64,000 bases of DNA from Streptomyces liliiviolaceus (GTDB lineage Bacteria; Actinomycetota; Actinomycetes; Streptomycetales; Streptomycetaceae). The DNA lies in assembly GCF_018070025.1 (NCBI RefSeq), contig NZ_JAGPYQ010000002.1, forward strand, positions 1,860,001 through 1,924,000. The letters run 5' to 3'. Shown in pieces: positions 41,363 to 51,230 of the stretch. Positions within the stretch are counted from its first letter, which is position 1. Every line of letters starts with the position of its first letter. Below the pieces are notes generated by a model, which did not search any database, was not told the DNA's origin, and was given only the letters and a program-made list of their open reading frames with translations. The translations under genes and the position numbers were made by a program.

Positions 41363-44300
41363 ATGAACCAGGATCCCGACAAGACCCCCTGGCAACCCTG
41401 GCAGGGGAAAGAGCCGAAGACCGTCGCCGGGCTGCTGCGCCGCCATCTCGAACACCGTCCGGACGCGCTCGCCTACCGCTTCCTCGCCGGAACCGACACG
41501 GGAGGGACAGGAGAACCGGGCGAGACGGAACAGGGCGAGTCATGGAACTACCGTGAGCTCGACCTCCGCACCCGGGCCGTGGCCGCGCTCCTCCAACGCG
41601 AAGGCCTCACCGGCAGGCCGGTCCTGCTGCTCCACCCCCCGGGGCTCGACTACATCGCCGGCTTCCTCGGCTGCCTGTACGCCGGAGCCATCGCCGTACC
41701 CGCCTACCCGCCGGACACCCGGCGCTTCGGCCAGACCATGCCTCGTCTCGCGGCCATCGCCCGGGACTCCGGTGCCACCCACGCCCTCACGACCGCGGCC
41801 CTGTCGCGCTTCGCGGCCACGAAACGACGCGAGATGGACTCGCTCGGGCTCGCCGGTCTGCGCTGGCTGGCGCTGTCCGAGCTGGACGACGCCGGAGCCG
41901 ACGACTGGCGCGAGCCGTCCGTCGGGAGCGATGCGACGGCCTTCCTCCAGTACACGTCGGGCTCGACCTCGTCCCCCAAGGGCGTCATGGTCAGCAACGG
42001 CAACCTGCTGCACAACCTCCGTTCGATCCACCGCAGGCTGGAGCACGACGCCGACTCGGGCATGGTGTCCTGGCTGCCCCCGTACCACGACATGGGTCTC
42101 ATCGGCGGCATCCTCACGCCCCTGTACGGCGGGTTTCCCGCTCACCTGATGGCCGCGATGTCCTTCGTGCGGCAGCCGCTGCTGTGGCTGGAGACGCTGT
42201 CGCGGACCGGGGCGTCCACCAGCGTGGCCCCCAACTTCGGCTTCGAGCACTGCGTGCGCCGGATCACGGACGAGCAGCGGGACGGCCTGGACCTGAGCCA
42301 CTGGAGGCTGGCGCTGAACGGGGCCGAGCCGGTACGCGCCGACACCCTCGACCTGTTCACCGAGCGGTTCGCGCCCTGCGGTTTCGAACGCCGTGCCCTG
42401 CTGCCCTGCTACGGCCTCGCGGAGGCGACGCTGATGGTGACGGGGGTCGGCGCGCACGAACCGCCGCCGGTCGGCGCGTTCGCGTCCGCCGCGCTGGGCA
42501 CGGGGGTCGCCGAGTCCGCGCGGGGCGAGCGGGCGGTCCGGCTGGTCGGCTGCGGCCCCGCAGTCGACGGGGTGGACGTAGCGATCGTCGATCCCGGTAC
42601 CCGACGGCGGATCGACTCCGAGGGGCACGTCGGTGAGATCTGGATCGCGGGCGGGAGCGTGGCGCACGGCTACTGGGGCCGCCCCGAGACCAGCGAGGCC
42701 ACCTTCCGGGCCCGTATCGAGGGCGAGGGGCCGACGCCCTTCCTGCGCAGCGGCGATCTCGGCTTCCTGAAGGACGGCCACCTCCATGTCGTCGGCCGTA
42801 TCAAGGACGTCGTCATCGTGCAGGGCCGCAACCACTACCCGCAGGACGTCGAACTCACCGTCGAGCGGGCCGACGAGGCGGTCCGGGCGGGGTCGGGCGC
42901 GGCCTTCTCGGTCGAGGTCGACGGCGCCGAGGAACTCGTCGTCGTGCACGAGGTGGAGAGCAGGCGCCTCGACGGGGCGCAGGCGCTCCTGGCGAAGCTG
43001 CGCACGGCCATCGCCGAGGAGCACGACGTGGCACCCCACGCCGTCGTCCTCCTCAAGAGGTCGACGGTCCACAGGACGACCAGCGGAAAGATCCAACGAC
43101 AGGCGTGCAGGCGGGACTTCCTCGGACTCGGGCTCACCGTGGTGGCGGCCAGCGTCACGCGGGACCCTGAGACACCTCTCCCCGCCGGGGACCTCGCCGG
43201 CCTGTCCGTCGCCGCGCGCCGGCAGCGGGTGGTCGACGCGGTCACCGAGATCCTGACGGGTGTCCCGGCCACGGCCGACGCGCCGGACGTGACCGGCTGG
43301 ACGTTCCGCGAACTCGACCTGGACTACCCGGCGCTCCTCGTCGCCGTACGCGCCCTGGAGGAGCGGCTCGGCACCAGGATTCCCGTGGGCGCGCTGCTGA
43401 CACGTCCGAGGGTCGACACCCTGATCGGCCTGTTCCTCGGCGAGGACCCCGGTCGTGAGTCGCTCTCCGGGGACCGGGCGGCCGATCCGTGGGACGCGGA
43501 CGCCGTCGAGGCCTGGCTGGTCGGGGAGGTGGCGACGCGCCTCGGCCTGTCCGCCGCCTCGGTCGACGTCACCAGGCCCCTGGCCTCGTTGGGCCTGGAC
43601 TCGAAGCAGGCCGTGGCGATCCTCGCGGAACTCGGCGCGCGGACGGGGCGCGCGATGAGCACGGGCACCGCTTTCGAGCACCCGACCATCCGGGCCGTCG
43701 CAACCCACGTCGGTGCAACCCACGTCGGTGCCGCCGGGCGCGCGACGGGCACGGCGGGCACAACAGGCACTACGGCGGCGCCACCGCCACCCAGATCGCA
43801 GCCGTTGCGGCGACCGGCACGGCAGCAGGACACCGGGTACGAGCCCGTCGCCGTCATCGGCATGGGGTGCCGTTTCCCGGGGGCCCCGGACCCGGACAGC
43901 TACTGGCGGCTCCTGGTGGACGGGCGCGACGCGATCACCGGGGTACCGGGCGGCCGGTGGGCCGCCGAGCAGGTGGACGCGCCCGCGTTCGGCGGGTTCG
44001 TCGATCGCGTGGACGAGTTCGACGCCCGCTTCTTCGGCCTGTCGGCGCGGGAGGCGGCGCGGATGGACCCCCAGCAGCGGCTGCTCCTGGAGACGGCCTG
44101 GCAGACCGTGGAGGACGCGGGCCTCGACCCGACCGGCCTGGCGGGCAGCGCGACCGGGGTGTTCGTCGGCATCAGCAGCCATGACTACTCCGCGCTGCAG
44201 ATGAGCCGGCTGGAGACGATCGACGTCCACGCGGCCACCGGCAACGCGCACTCCATCGCCGCGAACCGGCTGTCGTACACGCTCGATCTGCGCGGGCCGA

Positions 44301-47300
44301 GTCTCGCCGTGGACACCGCGTGCTCGTCGTCGCTGCTGGCGGTGCACCTCGCCTGCGAGAGCATGCGGCGCGGCGAGTGCGACACGGCTCTGGCCGGCGG
44401 GGTCAACCTGCTGCTCTCGCCGGGCCTCTCGGTGGCGTTCGCCCAGGGCAACATGCTCTCCCCGGACGGACGGTGCCGTACGTTCGACGACTCGGCGAAC
44501 GGCTACGTACGCGGGGAGGGCGTGGGCCTGGTCCTCCTCAAGCCGCTCTCCGCGGCGCTCGCGGACGGCGACCCGGTCCACGCCGTGATCCGCGGGTCGG
44601 CCACCGCCCACGGCGGCAGGAGCAACGGCCTGACGGCGCCGAGGGGTTCGGCCCAGCGGTCCGTGATCGAACGGGCCCTGGCCCAGGCGGGTCTGAGCGG
44701 TCCGGACATCGACTACGTGGAGGCGCACGGCACCGGCACCTCGCTCGGCGACCCCGTCGAATGGGAAGGTCTCGCCGCCGCCTACGGCCGGGGCAGGCCC
44801 GAGGGCAGCCGCTGTCTGGTGGGGTCGGTCAAGACCAACATCGGCCACCTGGAGTCGGCGGCGGGCATCGCCGGGCTCATCAAGGCCGCCCTCGTCGTAC
44901 GGCACCGCCAGGTTCCGCCGACACTCCATCTGCGTACCCCGAACCGCCGTCTCGCCTGGGACGACGCCGGGCTCGACGTGCCGACCCGGCTCACCGGCCT
45001 GCCGGACACCGGCAGCGTACGGGCAGGGGTCAGTTCGTTCGGGTTCGGCGGGGCGAACGCGCACGTGGTGCTCGAATCGGCTCCCGATCCCGACCCGATC
45101 GACGCGGTGGCTCCGAAGCGGCCCACCCACGCCCTGTGTCTGTCGGCGCACACACCGACGGCTCTCACCACGCTGGCGCAGCGCTGGCGCACCCATCTGG
45201 CCGCCCACCCCGACGCGGAACTCGCGGACCTGTGCCACACGGCCAACACCGGCCGGGCCCGGCTCGCCTTCCGGGCGGTCGTCACCGGCGGTTCCCAGGA
45301 GGCGTTCGACACCGCGCTCGACGCCCTGGCCCGCGGCGGACCGTCCACCGCCGTGGTGCGCGGCCGGTCCCGGCCGGGACCGGCGCCGAAGGTCGCGTTC
45401 CTCTTCAGCGGCCAGGGCACGCAGTACACCGGCATGGGCAAGGGTCTGTACGACACGCACGGCGGGTTCGCCCGCACCCTGGAACGCGCCGACCGCGTCC
45501 TGCGCCCGCACCTCGGCGTCCCGCTGACGGAACTGCTGTTCGGGGAGGGGAGCGCCGACCGGCTGGCGAGCACCCGGTACTGCCAGGCCGCGCTGGTGGC
45601 GCTGGAGGTCGCGCTCGCCGAGCTGTGGATCTCGCTGGGTGTGCGGCCCACCGCTCTGCTCGGACACAGCATCGGCGCGTACGGTGCCGCCTGTGTCGCC
45701 GGGGTGATGTCCCTGGAGGACGCCCTGACACTGGCCGTGGTGCGGGGCAGGCACATGGCCGACCAGCCCGGCGAGGGCGCGATGATCGCCTGCGCCGGGG
45801 ACGCGGAGACGATCCGCGCCGAGGCCGCCGCCGAGGACTCCGTCGCGGTCGCCGCCGTCAACGCCCCCGGGCAGCTGGTGCTGTCCGGACCCCGCACGGA
45901 GATCGACCGGGTACGGGAGCGGCTGGAGAGCCGGTCCGTCGTCGTCAGGCCTCTCACGGTGTCCCACGCCTTCCACTCCCCGCTGATGGCCGGTGCGGCC
46001 GAGCCGCTGCGCTCCGCGGCGGACGGTGTCGCCTTCCGGCGGCCGGAGATCCCCTGGGTCTTCGACGCCACGGGCGACCTGGTCACCGGGCAGGTCGGGG
46101 CCGACGACTGGGCGCGGCACATGCTGGGTCCGGTGCGTTTCGCCGACGGCTTCGCGACCCTGCGCGGCCTCGGCTGCGACGCCTTCGTGGAGATCGGCCC
46201 GCATCCGACCCTGCTCAACATGGCACGCACCATGACGACCCGGGACGACGAGGAGTCGGTGTTGTGGCTGCCCTCGCTGCGCCGCGCACGCGGCGGCCCG
46301 GCGGGCGACGGTGACTGGCAGACGCTTCTCCAGTCGCTCGGCCGGCTGCACTGCGCGGGCGGGCCGGTGGACTGGGCCGCGCTGGACGAGGGCGCGCGCA
46401 GGCCGCGGATCCCGGTACCGCACGCGGTGCTCGAAGGGCGGCCGTACTGGTTCTCGGCGCAATCGCCGACGACGGGCGGTGGGGCGCGGGACGGTGTCAC
46501 GGATCCCGGTCCGGCCTCCGCTGTCGCCGCGCCCCCGGTCACAACCACTCCTCCGGCTCCTGCCGCCCCGGCCCCTCCGGCCACCGGCAACGTCCGCAGC
46601 GAGGTGGTCGACCAGGTGGCCCGTGCCTGCGCCTTCCCGCCCGAGCAGATCCCCCTGGACGCACGCCTGGGCGCGGACCTCGGTTTCGACTCACTGATGC
46701 GCACCGAGCTCGAACGCGCCCTCGCCCGCCGCTTCCCCGAGCAGCTGGCCACGTACCGGGAATCGGTGCCCGAGGACCCGACCGTCGGCCAGCTCGTGGC
46801 GCTGCTGGACACCGGTGACCGGCCGCCGGTCCACGGGAACGGCACTCCCCCGGCCGCCGTCGACGGTCCCCCGGTGAAGCAGGAGCGCGCGTTCGAGGAG
46901 TGGGCCGAGTACGCGGAACTGCAGGGCCGCCTCCGCCAGACGACGGCGAGCGGCTCCAACCCGTACGGCCGGATCCACGAGGGCCACAACTCCGGCCGTG
47001 TCTCCATCGAGGGTCGCCCGGTCGTCAACTTCTCCTCCTTCAACTACCTCGCGCTGTCGCACCACCCGCGGGTGCGCAGGGCGGCGCAGGAGGCCGTCGA
47101 CCGGTACGGCACCTCCAGTTCGGCCACGCCCCTGCTGTTCGGCGAGACGCCGCTGCACCACGAACTCGACGCGGAGATCGCCTCGTTCCTCGGTACGGAG
47201 GCCGCGATCGTCTTCGCCGGTGGCCACGCCACGAACGTGGCGACCATCGGGCACCTCTTCGGGCCCGAGGACCTGGTGCTGCACGACGAGTGGATCCACG

Positions 47301-49189
47301 ACAGCGCGCTGCGGGGCTGCATGCTCTCGGGTGCGCGGCGCCGGCCCTTCCCGCACAACGACTGGCGCGCGCTTGACTCACTGCTGGGCACACTGCGCCT
47401 GCAGCACCGGCGGGCCCTGGTGCTCATCGAGGGCGCGTACAGCCAGGACGGCGACCTCCCCGACCTGCGCAGGTTCATCGACGTGAAGAAGCGCCACGGC
47501 GCGATGCTGATGATCGACGAAGCCCACTCGATCGGTGTCCTCGGGCGCACGGGCCGGGGCATCGGCGAGTACTTCGGCGTCGACCGGCGTGACGTCGACC
47601 TGTGGATGGGCACGCTGAGCAAGGCGCTCGGCAGCCTCGGCGGGTACATCGCGGCCCGCGAACCGATCGTCGAGTACCTCCGGTTCACCGCGCCGCTGCA
47701 CATCTTCAGCACCGGTATCTCACCCGCGAACACGGCCGCCGCCCTGGAGGCGATCCGGGTCCTCCGGGACGAGCCACAGCGCGTGGCCCGGGTGCGGCGG
47801 CTCGCCGAGCACTTCCGCGACTCGGCCCGTGCGCGCGGCTTCGACATCGGTGTGTCCCGCGCCTCGGCGGTGATCCCGGTCGTCATCGGCGACTGGGAGA
47901 AGACGATGGCACTCTCCAACTCCCTGCTGGAGCGCGGCGTGAACGTGATGCCGATCGGCTATCCGGCCGTCGCACGCGACGAGTGCCGGCTGCGTTTCTT
48001 CGTCAACGCGGACCACACCGAAGAAGACCTGGAACACTCCCTCGACCTCCTGGGACGAGCCATGGCGGAACACACCCACGCAACCCCATCCCCCTCCCCC
48101 GGCCCCGCGGAGCACCCGACCGCGACCTCACGCCCGACCGCTCCCGCTCCCGCCGCTCACCCTGGCCCGTCGGGCGACTCCGTCGCGGACGTCCTGGTCA
48201 CCGGCGCGAGCGGGTTCATCGGCGGGCATCTGACGCGCCGGCTGACCGAACACGGCCACCGCGTACGGGTGTTGGTGCGCGAGGGCAGTGACCGTTCCGC
48301 CTTCGCGGGTCTGGACGTCGAGGTGGCGACCGGTGATCTGAGCGACCCGGAGAGCCTGCGCCGCGCCGCGTCCGGCGTCCGGCACGTCTACAACTGTGCG
48401 GGCCTGTCGGCCGACTGGGGCCCGTGGGAGGAGTTCAGGCGGATCAACGTCGACGGCAGCCGCAACCTCGTCGAGGCCGCCCACCAAGCGGGAACCGTGG
48501 AGCGTCTCCTCCACCTCAGCACCACCGACGTGTACGGCTATCCGGTCACCCCCTGCGACGAGAGCGCGGAACCCAGGGACATCGGACTGCCGTACAACCG
48601 CAGCAAGGTGCTGGGCGAGCGAGCCGTGCGGCAGGCCGCCGAGCGGACCGGGCTGCCGGTCACCGTCGTACGGCCGGTGTCGGTCTACGGGCCGCGCAGC
48701 AAGGACTTCGTGATCGAGATAGCGACGCTGCTGCTGAGCCGCCAGATGGTCTACGTCCGCGGCGGCGCCGTACCGGCGGGGCTCGTCTACGTGGGCAACC
48801 TCGTCGACGGAATGATCGCGGCGTGCGCGTCGGACACGGCGATCGGCAAGGCGTACAACATGCGGGACCCCGATCCGACGACCTGGCGGGAGTACGTGGA
48901 GGCGCTGGCTCGCGGTCTGGGCGTGAAGCCCCCCGCGTTCAGTCTGCCGACCCCGGTGGCGCGGGGCGTGGCCACGGTGTCCGAGAGGGTCTACGACGCC
49001 CTGGGGATCAAGTCCCGCCCGGTGCTCACCCGCCATGCCGTCCATCTCTTCGACCGCGATCAGTCCTACGCCGTCGACCGGGCGCGCGACGACTTCGGGT
49101 TCAAGAGCGAGGTGGGCTTCGAGGAGGGCATCGAGCTGACGCTGGCCTGGCTGGACTCGCCGGAGGGCCGTGCGCTCGTCAGCCGCTGA
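41363..49189 (+). CDS. redL: RedL-RedK fusion: monopyrrole synthase with C-terminal reductase
   Basis: A 2608-residue megaenzyme. Order by residue: fatty acyl-AMP ligase 1-580 (YTSGSTSSPKGVMVS near 197); degenerate carrier about 615-690 whose site reads ELDLDYPAL with Tyr where Ser belongs; ACP with Ser745 (SLGLDSKQ); KS 825-1240 with Cys986 (DTACSSSL); AT 1345-1620 with GHSIG near 1433; ACP with Ser1776 (LGFDSLM); alpha-oxoamine synthase 1840-2230 with Lys2086 (GTLSKALG); Pro-rich linker; then 2274-2608, an extended SDR reductase (VLVTGASGFIGGHL) with active Tyr in LPYNRSK. RedL activates the fatty acid, extends with malonate and joins glycine to form a dihydropyrrolone; RedK, a separate gene in S. 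coelicolor, makes the 2-alkylpyrrole. Here both are one chain. Confidence 0.93.
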   Translation: MNQDPDKTPWQPWQGKEPKTVAGLLRRHLEHRPDALAYRFLAGTDTGGTGEPGETEQGESWNYRELDLRTRAVAALLQREGLTGRPVLLLHPPGLDYIAGFLGCLYAGAIAVPAYPPDTRRFGQTMPRLAAIARDSGATHALTTAALSRFAATKRREMDSLGLAGLRWLALSELDDAGADDWREPSVGSDATAFLQYTSGSTSSPKGVMVSNGNLLHNLRSIHRRLEHDADSGMVSWLPPYHDMGLIGGILTPLYGGFPAHLMAAMSFVRQPLLWLETLSRTGASTSVAPNFGFEHCVRRITDEQRDGLDLSHWRLALNGAEPVRADTLDLFTERFAPCGFERRALLPCYGLAEATLMVTGVGAHEPPPVGAFASAALGTGVAESARGERAVRLVGCGPAVDGVDVAIVDPGTRRRIDSEGHVGEIWIAGGSVAHGYWGRPETSEATFRARIEGEGPTPFLRSGDLGFLKDGHLHVVGRIKDVVIVQGRNHYPQDVELTVERADEAVRAGSGAAFSVEVDGAEELVVVHEVESRRLDGAQALLAKLRTAIAEEHDVAPHAVVLLKRSTVHRTTSGKIQRQACRRDFLGLGLTVVAASVTRDPETPLPAGDLAGLSVAARRQRVVDAVTEILTGVPATADAPDVTGWTFRELDLDYPALLVAVRALEERLGTRIPVGALLTRPRVDTLIGLFLGEDPGRESLSGDRAADPWDADAVEAWLVGEVATRLGLSAASVDVTRPLASLGLDSKQAVAILAELGARTGRAMSTGTAFEHPTIRAVATHVGATHVGAAGRATGTAGTTGTTAAPPPPRSQPLRRPARQQDTGYEPVAVIGMGCRFPGAPDPDSYWRLLVDGRDAITGVPGGRWAAEQVDAPAFGGFVDRVDEFDARFFGLSAREAARMDPQQRLLLETAWQTVEDAGLDPTGLAGSATGVFVGISSHDYSALQMSRLETIDVHAATGNAHSIAANRLSYTLDLRGPSLAVDTACSSSLLAVHLACESMRRGECDTALAGGVNLLLSPGLSVAFAQGNMLSPDGRCRTFDDSANGYVRGEGVGLVLLKPLSAALADGDPVHAVIRGSATAHGGRSNGLTAPRGSAQRSVIERALAQAGLSGPDIDYVEAHGTGTSLGDPVEWEGLAAAYGRGRPEGSRCLVGSVKTNIGHLESAAGIAGLIKAALVVRHRQVPPTLHLRTPNRRLAWDDAGLDVPTRLTGLPDTGSVRAGVSSFGFGGANAHVVLESAPDPDPIDAVAPKRPTHALCLSAHTPTALTTLAQRWRTHLAAHPDAELADLCHTANTGRARLAFRAVVTGGSQEAFDTALDALARGGPSTAVVRGRSRPGPAPKVAFLFSGQGTQYTGMGKGLYDTHGGFARTLERADRVLRPHLGVPLTELLFGEGSADRLASTRYCQAALVALEVALAELWISLGVRPTALLGHSIGAYGAACVAGVMSLEDALTLAVVRGRHMADQPGEGAMIACAGDAETIRAEAAAEDSVAVAAVNAPGQLVLSGPRTEIDRVRERLESRSVVVRPLTVSHAFHSPLMAGAAEPLRSAADGVAFRRPEIPWVFDATGDLVTGQVGADDWARHMLGPVRFADGFATLRGLGCDAFVEIGPHPTLLNMARTMTTRDDEESVLWLPSLRRARGGPAGDGDWQTLLQSLGRLHCAGGPVDWAALDEGARRPRIPVPHAVLEGRPYWFSAQSPTTGGGARDGVTDPGPASAVAAPPVTTTPPAPAAPAPPATGNVRSEVVDQVARACAFPPEQIPLDARLGADLGFDSLMRTELERALARRFPEQLATYRESVPEDPTVGQLVALLDTGDRPPVHGNGTPPAAVDGPPVKQERAFEEWAEYAELQGRLRQTTASGSNPYGRIHEGHNSGRVSIEGRPVVNFSSFNYLALSHHPRVRRAAQEAVDRYGTSSSATPLLFGETPLHHELDAEIASFLGTEAAIVFAGGHATNVATIGHLFGPEDLVLHDEWIHDSALRGCMLSGARRRPFPHNDWRALDSLLGTLRLQHRRALVLIEGAYSQDGDLPDLRRFIDVKKRHGAMLMIDEAHSIGVLGRTGRGIGEYFGVDRRDVDLWMGTLSKALGSLGGYIAAREPIVEYLRFTAPLHIFSTGISPANTAAALEAIRVLRDEPQRVARVRRLAEHFRDSARARGFDIGVSRASAVIPVVIGDWEKTMALSNSLLERGVNVMPIGYPAVARDECRLRFFVNADHTEEDLEHSLDLLGRAMAEHTHATPSPSPGPAEHPTATSRPTAPAPAAHPGPSGDSVADVLVTGASGFIGGHLTRRLTEHGHRVRVLVREGSDRSAFAGLDVEVATGDLSDPESLRRAASGVRHVYNCAGLSADWGPWEEFRRINVDGSRNLVEAAHQAGTVERLLHLSTTDVYGYPVTPCDESAEPRDIGLPYNRSKVLGERAVRQAAERTGLPVTVVRPVSVYGPRSKDFVIEIATLLLSRQMVYVRGGAVPAGLVYVGNLVDGMIAACASDTAIGKAYNMRDPDPTTWREYVEALARGLGVKPPAFSLPTPVARGVATVSERVYDALGIKSRPVLTRHAVHLFDRDQSYAVDRARDDFGFKSEVGFEEGIELTLAWLDSPEGRALVSR

Positions 49190-49209
49190 CCCCGACCGAG
49201 AGGATCCAC

Positions 49210-50082
49210 GTGCACACGATCGAGCGGCCGGCGGCGAGGGGCCCTTCGGCTCCGCGACCACCCACTGCTGGCTGGTTCCCCGGCTTCGGCCCGAGCACGA
49301 CCACAGACACAGCCACAGCCATGGGTGCCGGGGCTCGCAGCGCGCCCCTGCGTCTCGTCTGTCTGCCGTACGCGGGCGGCACACCGTCCGTCTACCGGAA
49401 CTGGGCGGCGCACCTCGGTGACGATGTGCACGTCGTCCCCGTCCTCCTGCCCGGCCGGGGACTGCGTGCCAAGGAGGCGCCGTACACCGCCATGGGCGCG
49501 CTGGTCACGGACCTCACGGACGCACTGATCGAGCACGGACTCGTCGATGATTACGCCCTGTTCGGGCACAGCATGGGAGCGCTGCTCGCCTACGAGGTGG
49601 CCCGTGAGCTGCGGGACCGCGGGCTGCCCGAGCCGGCGCACCTGTTCGTGTCGGGCAGCAAGGCGCCGCACCTGTACGGCGACCGCCGCGACCACACGCT
49701 CTCCGACGCGGAGCTGCGGCAGTTGGTACGCGACCTCGGAGGCCTGGGGGCCGACGACACCATCGGCGGCTCGTACCTGGAACGGCGGCTGCCGGTGCTG
49801 CGCGCCGACCTCACCGTCTGCGAGACCTACCGCTGGGCCCCGCGCCGGCCCTTGAACTGCCCGATGACCGCGTTCTCCGCCACCCGTGACCCGATCGCGC
49901 CCGCGCATGAGATGGAGGCGTGGCGCGTCCACACCCGGGGCTCGCTCCTGCGCCACCACGTGGAGGGCGACCACTTCTTCCTCAACGGCGCGTCCAGGCC
50001 GTACCTCCTGCGCGAGATCCGTGCCGAACTCGCCCGCCACCTCGACCACCGCCGCGGCCGCCGCCCCGACCGCCCACTGTGA
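49210..50082 (+). CDS. redJ: RedJ: type II thioesterase
   Basis: A 290-residue alpha/beta-hydrolase from the GTG at 49210 (GAGAGGA upstream). The nucleophile is Ser121 in FGHSMGALLAYE, the His in VEGDHFFLNG, and LVCLPYAGGTPSVYRNW is the oxyanion strand of TEII enzymes. In S. coelicolor RedJ helps release dodecanoate from RedQ to feed RedL and clears misprimed carriers. The first 37 residues are a low-complexity extension; an ATG at 49321 would remove it. Twenty bases follow redL. Confidence 0.92.
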   Translation: MHTIERPAARGPSAPRPPTAGWFPGFGPSTTTDTATAMGAGARSAPLRLVCLPYAGGTPSVYRNWAAHLGDDVHVVPVLLPGRGLRAKEAPYTAMGALVTDLTDALIEHGLVDDYALFGHSMGALLAYEVARELRDRGLPEPAHLFVSGSKAPHLYGDRRDHTLSDAELRQLVRDLGGLGADDTIGGSYLERRLPVLRADLTVCETYRWAPRRPLNCPMTAFSATRDPIAPAHEMEAWRVHTRGSLLRHHVEGDHFFLNGASRPYLLREIRAELARHLDHRRGRRPDRPL

Positions 50083-50095
50083 AGAGGGAACCCTC

Positions 50096-51211
50096 ATGGA
50101 TCTACTGAGCCTGGCCAGGACCGTCAAGGACCGGGTGGAGGCACCGATCACGGACGCGCTGGCCGTGGCGAAGGTCGTCACGGACCCGCGGACCCCGCTG
50201 CTGCTGGCGCTCTCCACGGTGGTGGTGACGCCCCTGTACCGGGCGGCCTTCCTGGCGTCCGCCTCGGGCTCGGGTGTGCTCCAGTGCCTGGCGGTCCGGC
50301 CCTGCGACCTGGACAGCCTGGTCGAGTATCTGGAGGTGCCGCAGGACCGGGAGCGGCTGCGCGCGTGGCTCGACACCGGTGTCCGTCTCGGTGAACTCGA
50401 TGTACGCGAGGGGTGTTACCGCCTCCGCAGCACGCCGGCCAAGCTCCTGGCCCGCGCGGGGAACGACGCGGTGGCCGCCGCCCTCGAAGAGATCATGCGT
50501 TTCCATGTGCCCGCGCTGCTGGACGCGCCCCGGATGCTCAAGGAGGGCCGTCGTTTCTCCCTCGGCGACCAGGACGGCACGGTCATCGCCCGGTCCTCCC
50601 TGGCGCTGCAGGGCATGGTGCGGGAGGCCGTCGACCGGCACCTGGAGCGCGCCACCCCGGTCAGGCTGCTGGAGATCGGCTGCGGGACCGGGGCGTACGT
50701 CCGTCACGCCGCAGGGCTCAACCCGCGCCTGACCGCCCTCGCGGTCGACCTCCAGCCGGAGGTCGCCGCGCGGGCCGCCGCCAACATGGCCGAGTGGGGG
50801 CTGACCGACCGCGTGGAGACCCGCCAGGGTGATCTGCGCACCCTCGAACTCCAGCCCCAGTTCGATCTCGTCACCCTGCACAACAACATCTACTACTTCC
50901 CCGAGGCCGAGCGCGTCGAGGTGCTGGAGCGGGCCCGTTCCTTCCTGGCGCCGGGCGGCCGGCTGCTCCTCACCTCCTCGTGCCAGGGCGGCGGCAACGC
51001 CGGACTCGACGTGCTCAACCTCTGGTTCGAGTACGCCGACTTCGGTGGCCCGCTGCCGCGGGAGGACGAGCTGGTCGCCCAGTTGGAGAAGGCGGGGTTC
51101 ACGGACGTCCGGGCCGCCGGGATCGTCCCCACACAGCCGTTCCGCGTGTTCGTCGCGACCAACGGCGCAGGCAGCGTCGACGGCAGCCACGGCACCCACG
51201 TTCAGGCCTGA
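50096..51211 (+). CDS. redI: RedI: SAM-dependent O-methyltransferase
   Basis: A 371-residue class I methyltransferase; ATG at 50096 after AGAGGGAA. The N-terminal helical dimerisation part is followed by the SAM motif LLEIGCGTGAYVRHA (Glu193 onward), TALAVDLQPEVAARA and LRTLELQPQFDLVTLHNN. By position and family it is RedI, the PigF homologue that methylates the 4-hydroxyl of HBC to give MBC, the methoxy group of the final pigment. It lies in the uninterrupted operon 13 bases after redJ. Confidence 0.92.
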   Translation: MDLLSLARTVKDRVEAPITDALAVAKVVTDPRTPLLLALSTVVVTPLYRAAFLASASGSGVLQCLAVRPCDLDSLVEYLEVPQDRERLRAWLDTGVRLGELDVREGCYRLRSTPAKLLARAGNDAVAAALEEIMRFHVPALLDAPRMLKEGRRFSLGDQDGTVIARSSLALQGMVREAVDRHLERATPVRLLEIGCGTGAYVRHAAGLNPRLTALAVDLQPEVAARAAANMAEWGLTDRVETRQGDLRTLELQPQFDLVTLHNNIYYFPEAERVEVLERARSFLAPGGRLLLTSSCQGGGNAGLDVLNLWFEYADFGGPLPREDELVAQLEKAGFTDVRAAGIVPTQPFRVFVATNGAGSVDGSHGTHVQA

Positions 51212-51230
51212 CGGGCCAGGAGACCTCATC

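Noticed and set aside
41540..46462. A 1640-codon open frame on the minus strand opposite redL
   Set aside because: Antisense to the acyl ligase, ACP, KS and AT domains; composition follows the complementary codon bias and no motif is present.
48060..48190. Treating the RedL-RedK join as two overlapping genes
   Set aside because: No stop, no ribosome site and no start codon with a fitting site exists in the linker; the frame is continuous.
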